Assembly (NCBI GenBank): GCA_964504665.1
Contig: CAZDEH010000025.1
Location: forward strand, 1-13,815
DNA length: 13,815 bases
Origin: STC-54 sp964504665
GTDB taxonomy: Bacteria > Patescibacteriota > Microgenomatia > Daviesbacterales > UBA10151
Direction: 5' to 3'
Part shown: positions 12,607 through 13,815 of the stretch, piece by piece
Layout of the letters: every line of letters starts with the position of its first letter
How positions within the stretch are numbered: position 1 is the stretch's first letter
Translations under genes and position numbers: made by a program
Notes under the pieces: model-generated
What the model was told of the DNA's origin: nothing
What the model saw: the letters and a program-made list of their open reading frames with translations, nothing else
Databases searched by the model: none

Positions 12607-13733
12607 TATGTACTAACTAAAAATTCAATGACATCCCCATCTTTAACCTCAGATGCTTTCCCTTCTGTTCTGATCCATCCTTTTTGTTTGGCAACAGAGT
12701 ATGATCCTGCTTCAATTAATTTTTGGTATTCTATAACTTGAGCCCTAATAAAACCCTTTTCAAAGTCTGTATGAATAACTCCTGCAGCTTGTGGAGCTTT
12801 TGTGCCTTTTTTGATAGTCCAAGCCCTGACTTCCTTTTTCCCAGCTGTTAAAAAGGAAACCAGCCCTAAAAGATCATAAGCCTTTACTATTAACCTTTCT
12901 AAACCTGTTTGTTCAATCCCCAACTCATGCAGATATTCTTCCAGTTTTGCACAAATCACTATCCCACCTGATGTATTTAATGTAGGATCTTCTAACTTTT
13001 CTGCATATTCAGCTTCTGCAACATTATAGACATATAACAAAGGTTTGATCGTGAGCAGCGGTAGAGTGGTAAACCAATCTTTTAACCTCTCATCCCCAAC
13101 CTGGTAATTACCTATAACTCTCCCCTCTTCTAATTCTTTGTTAATTTGGTTGAGGATTTCCAGTTTAGATTGTTCAATTGGGTCTTTGGCAATTTTTGCC
13201 TGTTTTTCCTGGGCAACTATTAATTTATCCACCACAGATAAGTCTGATAAACCCAGTTCTGTTTCGATAATTAACTTATCTGCATCAGGATTTTCGCTTC
13301 CTTCCCTAATAATATTTGCGTCCTCAAAGTCTCTGAGAACGTGAATAATGGCATCAACTTCTCTAATATGTGATAGGAACTGATTTCCCAGGCCTGCTCC
13401 GGCAGCAGCCCCCTTCACAAGCCCTGCAATATCAACAAACTCCACCACTGCCGGAATAAGAGGTGGTAAGTATTTTTGAGCATCCACCCCTGGGGTGTCA
13501 TCCTGAACTTGTTTCATGATCTCTTGTGGAATCATCTCTTCTTCCTTTGCCACTAAATCTGCTAATTTTTCTAATCTAAAATCAGGTACAGCCACTACAC
13601 CAATATTAGGCTCAACTGTAGCAAAAGGGTAATTAGCACTAAGAGCCACCCTCTTTTTCAAAAGGGCATTAAACAAAGTACTTTTCCCCACATTTGGTAA
13701 CCCAACAATTCCAGCTTTAAATTGAAACCCCAT
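12606..13733 (-). CDS. ychF: Redox-regulated ATPase/GTPase YchF (Obg family) with in-frame insert
   Basis: A universally conserved Obg-family P-loop NTPase (OLA1 in eukaryotes, ATP-preferring) that associates with ribosomes. Seen are G1 GLPNVGKS (11-18), G3 DIAGL (101-105), G4-position NVAE (237-240, in place of NKxD, as usual for YchF) and the C-terminal TGS domain with RAWTIKKGTKAPQAAGVIHTDFEKGF (303-328). It has 375 residues against about 363, despite a compact core, because residues about 66-89 are repeat-derived and lie between G1 and G3. The ATG is certain: GFQFKAGIVGLPNVGKS is the family N-terminus. The promoter (13742-13771) predicts a leaderless mRNA. It shares TAATG with the following glycosyltransferase gene. 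Confidence 0.97.
   Translation of the reverse strand: MGFQFKAGIVGLPNVGKSTLFNALLKKRVALSANYPFATVEPNIGVVAVPDFRLEKLADLVAKEEEMIPQEIMKQVQDDTPGVDAQKYLPPLIPAVVEFVDIAGLVKGAAAGAGLGNQFLSHIREVDAIIHVLRDFEDANIIREGSENPDADKLIIETELGLSDLSVVDKLIVAQEKQAKIAKDPIEQSKLEILNQINKELEEGRVIGNYQVGDERLKDWFTTLPLLTIKPLLYVYNVAEAEYAEKLEDPTLNTSGGIVICAKLEEYLHELGIEQTGLERLIVKAYDLLGLVSFLTAGKKEVRAWTIKKGTKAPQAAGVIHTDFEKGFIRAQVIEYQKLIEAGSYSVAKQKGWIRTEGKASEVKDGDVIEFLVST
13467..13540. repeat. In-frame dispersed-repeat insert in ychF
   Basis: This stretch encodes about residues 66-89 (including QEIMKQVQDDTPGVD), missing from usual YchF. Two parts are seen: a palindrome CACCCC-T-GGGGTG (13485-13497), whose minus-strand form CACCCCAGGGGTGG recurs in prmC at 4310-4323, and TCATCCTGAACTTGTTTCAT (13499-13518). 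The latter and its translation EIMKQVQDD belong to a repeat type I recognise from intergenic and intragenic positions in several bacterial groups. Boundaries are approximate. Confidence 0.75.
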
Positions 13734-13741
13734 ATTTACAA

Positions 13742-13771
13742 ATTATAGCAACAAATTTTGTTATACATTAA
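13742..13771 (-). promoter_or_regulatory. Extended -10 promoter of ychF
   Basis: On the minus strand TGCTATAAT (13742-13750) is a perfect extended -10, with a weak -35 TTAATG (13766-13771) at 18 bp. Eight bases separate the -10 box from the ATG, predicting a leaderless transcript. The -35 overlaps the TAA stop of the upstream gene. The spacer contains an inverted repeat AACAAA-T-TTTGTT (about 13750-13762). Confidence 0.65.
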
Positions 13772-13815
13772 GCCAAGTCCTTTTTCATTTCCTCAAACTC
13801 TTTTTTATTTATTTC
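13768..13815 (-). CDS. C-terminal end of an unidentified protein (partial, runs off the window)
   Basis: The minus strand from the window edge reads EINKKEFEEMKKDLA then TAA at 13768-13770. The lysine/glutamate-rich helical character and the placement of the stop at the ychF promoter fit a real gene end. Only 15 residues are visible, so the family cannot be named. Confidence 0.4.
   Translation of the reverse strand, partial: EINKKEFEEMKKDLA

Noticed and set aside
1..13815. CRISPR arrays, tRNA or rRNA genes, transposase genes and phage genes
   Set aside because: No regularly spaced repeats, no tRNA-like cloverleaf or rRNA sequence that I could recognise, and no mobile-element proteins were seen.

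Overview
The window is about 13.8 kb of AT-rich bacterial chromosome packed with housekeeping genes. Gaps are very short, several genes overlap by 1-8 nt, proteins are trimmed (PrmC without most of its N-terminal domain, a short RF1), and small palindromic elements sit inside core genes. Together with an NLPY (not NPPY) motif in PrmC, this suggests a Candidate Phyla Radiation / Patescibacteria genome, most likely Microgenomates-like. That assignment is inference from style and gene content. TGA is a normal stop here, so the recoded-UGA lineages (Gracilibacteria, SR1) are excluded.

Layout. 1-361: palindrome-rich stretch with a possible 3' gene remnant and, at 280-369, a broken second copy of the hisS N-terminus just before the intact gene. 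362-4672 (+): hisS, an EamA-type transporter, rpmE (L31), prfA (RF1) and prmC (RF methyltransferase); the last three make a tight translation cluster with its own promoter. 4669-4935 (-): a small charged orphan gene with the best promoter and ribosome-binding site in the window, a palindrome over its -10 box, and divergent orientation to pyrH (5066-5788, +). 5801-11160 (-): rpsF, ssb, rpsR, a protein resembling the C-terminus of GlmL-like proteins, a large KOW/barrel protein of a poorly characterised family, a CtpA-type S41 protease and an HtrA-type protease. 11227-13733 (-): a membrane glycosyltransferase after the GTPase gene ychF. 13768-13815 (-): the last codons of another gene.

How the genes relate. 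rpmE-prfA-prmC supplies a ribosomal protein, a termination factor and the enzyme that methylates its GGQ glutamine. The S6-SSB-S18 block is the classic bacterial cluster, but instead of rplI (L9) it runs into two unfamiliar proteins and two membrane-anchored extracytoplasmic proteases, the last four joined by ATGA overlaps or a 12-nt gap. This four-gene tail is the best candidate for an undescribed functional unit.

Two themes run through the window. First, in-frame palindromic insertions in prfA, prmC (three) and ychF, plus one that breaks the hisS remnant. Second, promoters whose -10 box lies only 7-11 nt from the start codon (hisS remnant, rpmE, rpsF, ychF), which predicts leaderless or nearly leaderless transcripts, in contrast to the small orphan gene with its proper leader and Shine-Dalgarno.
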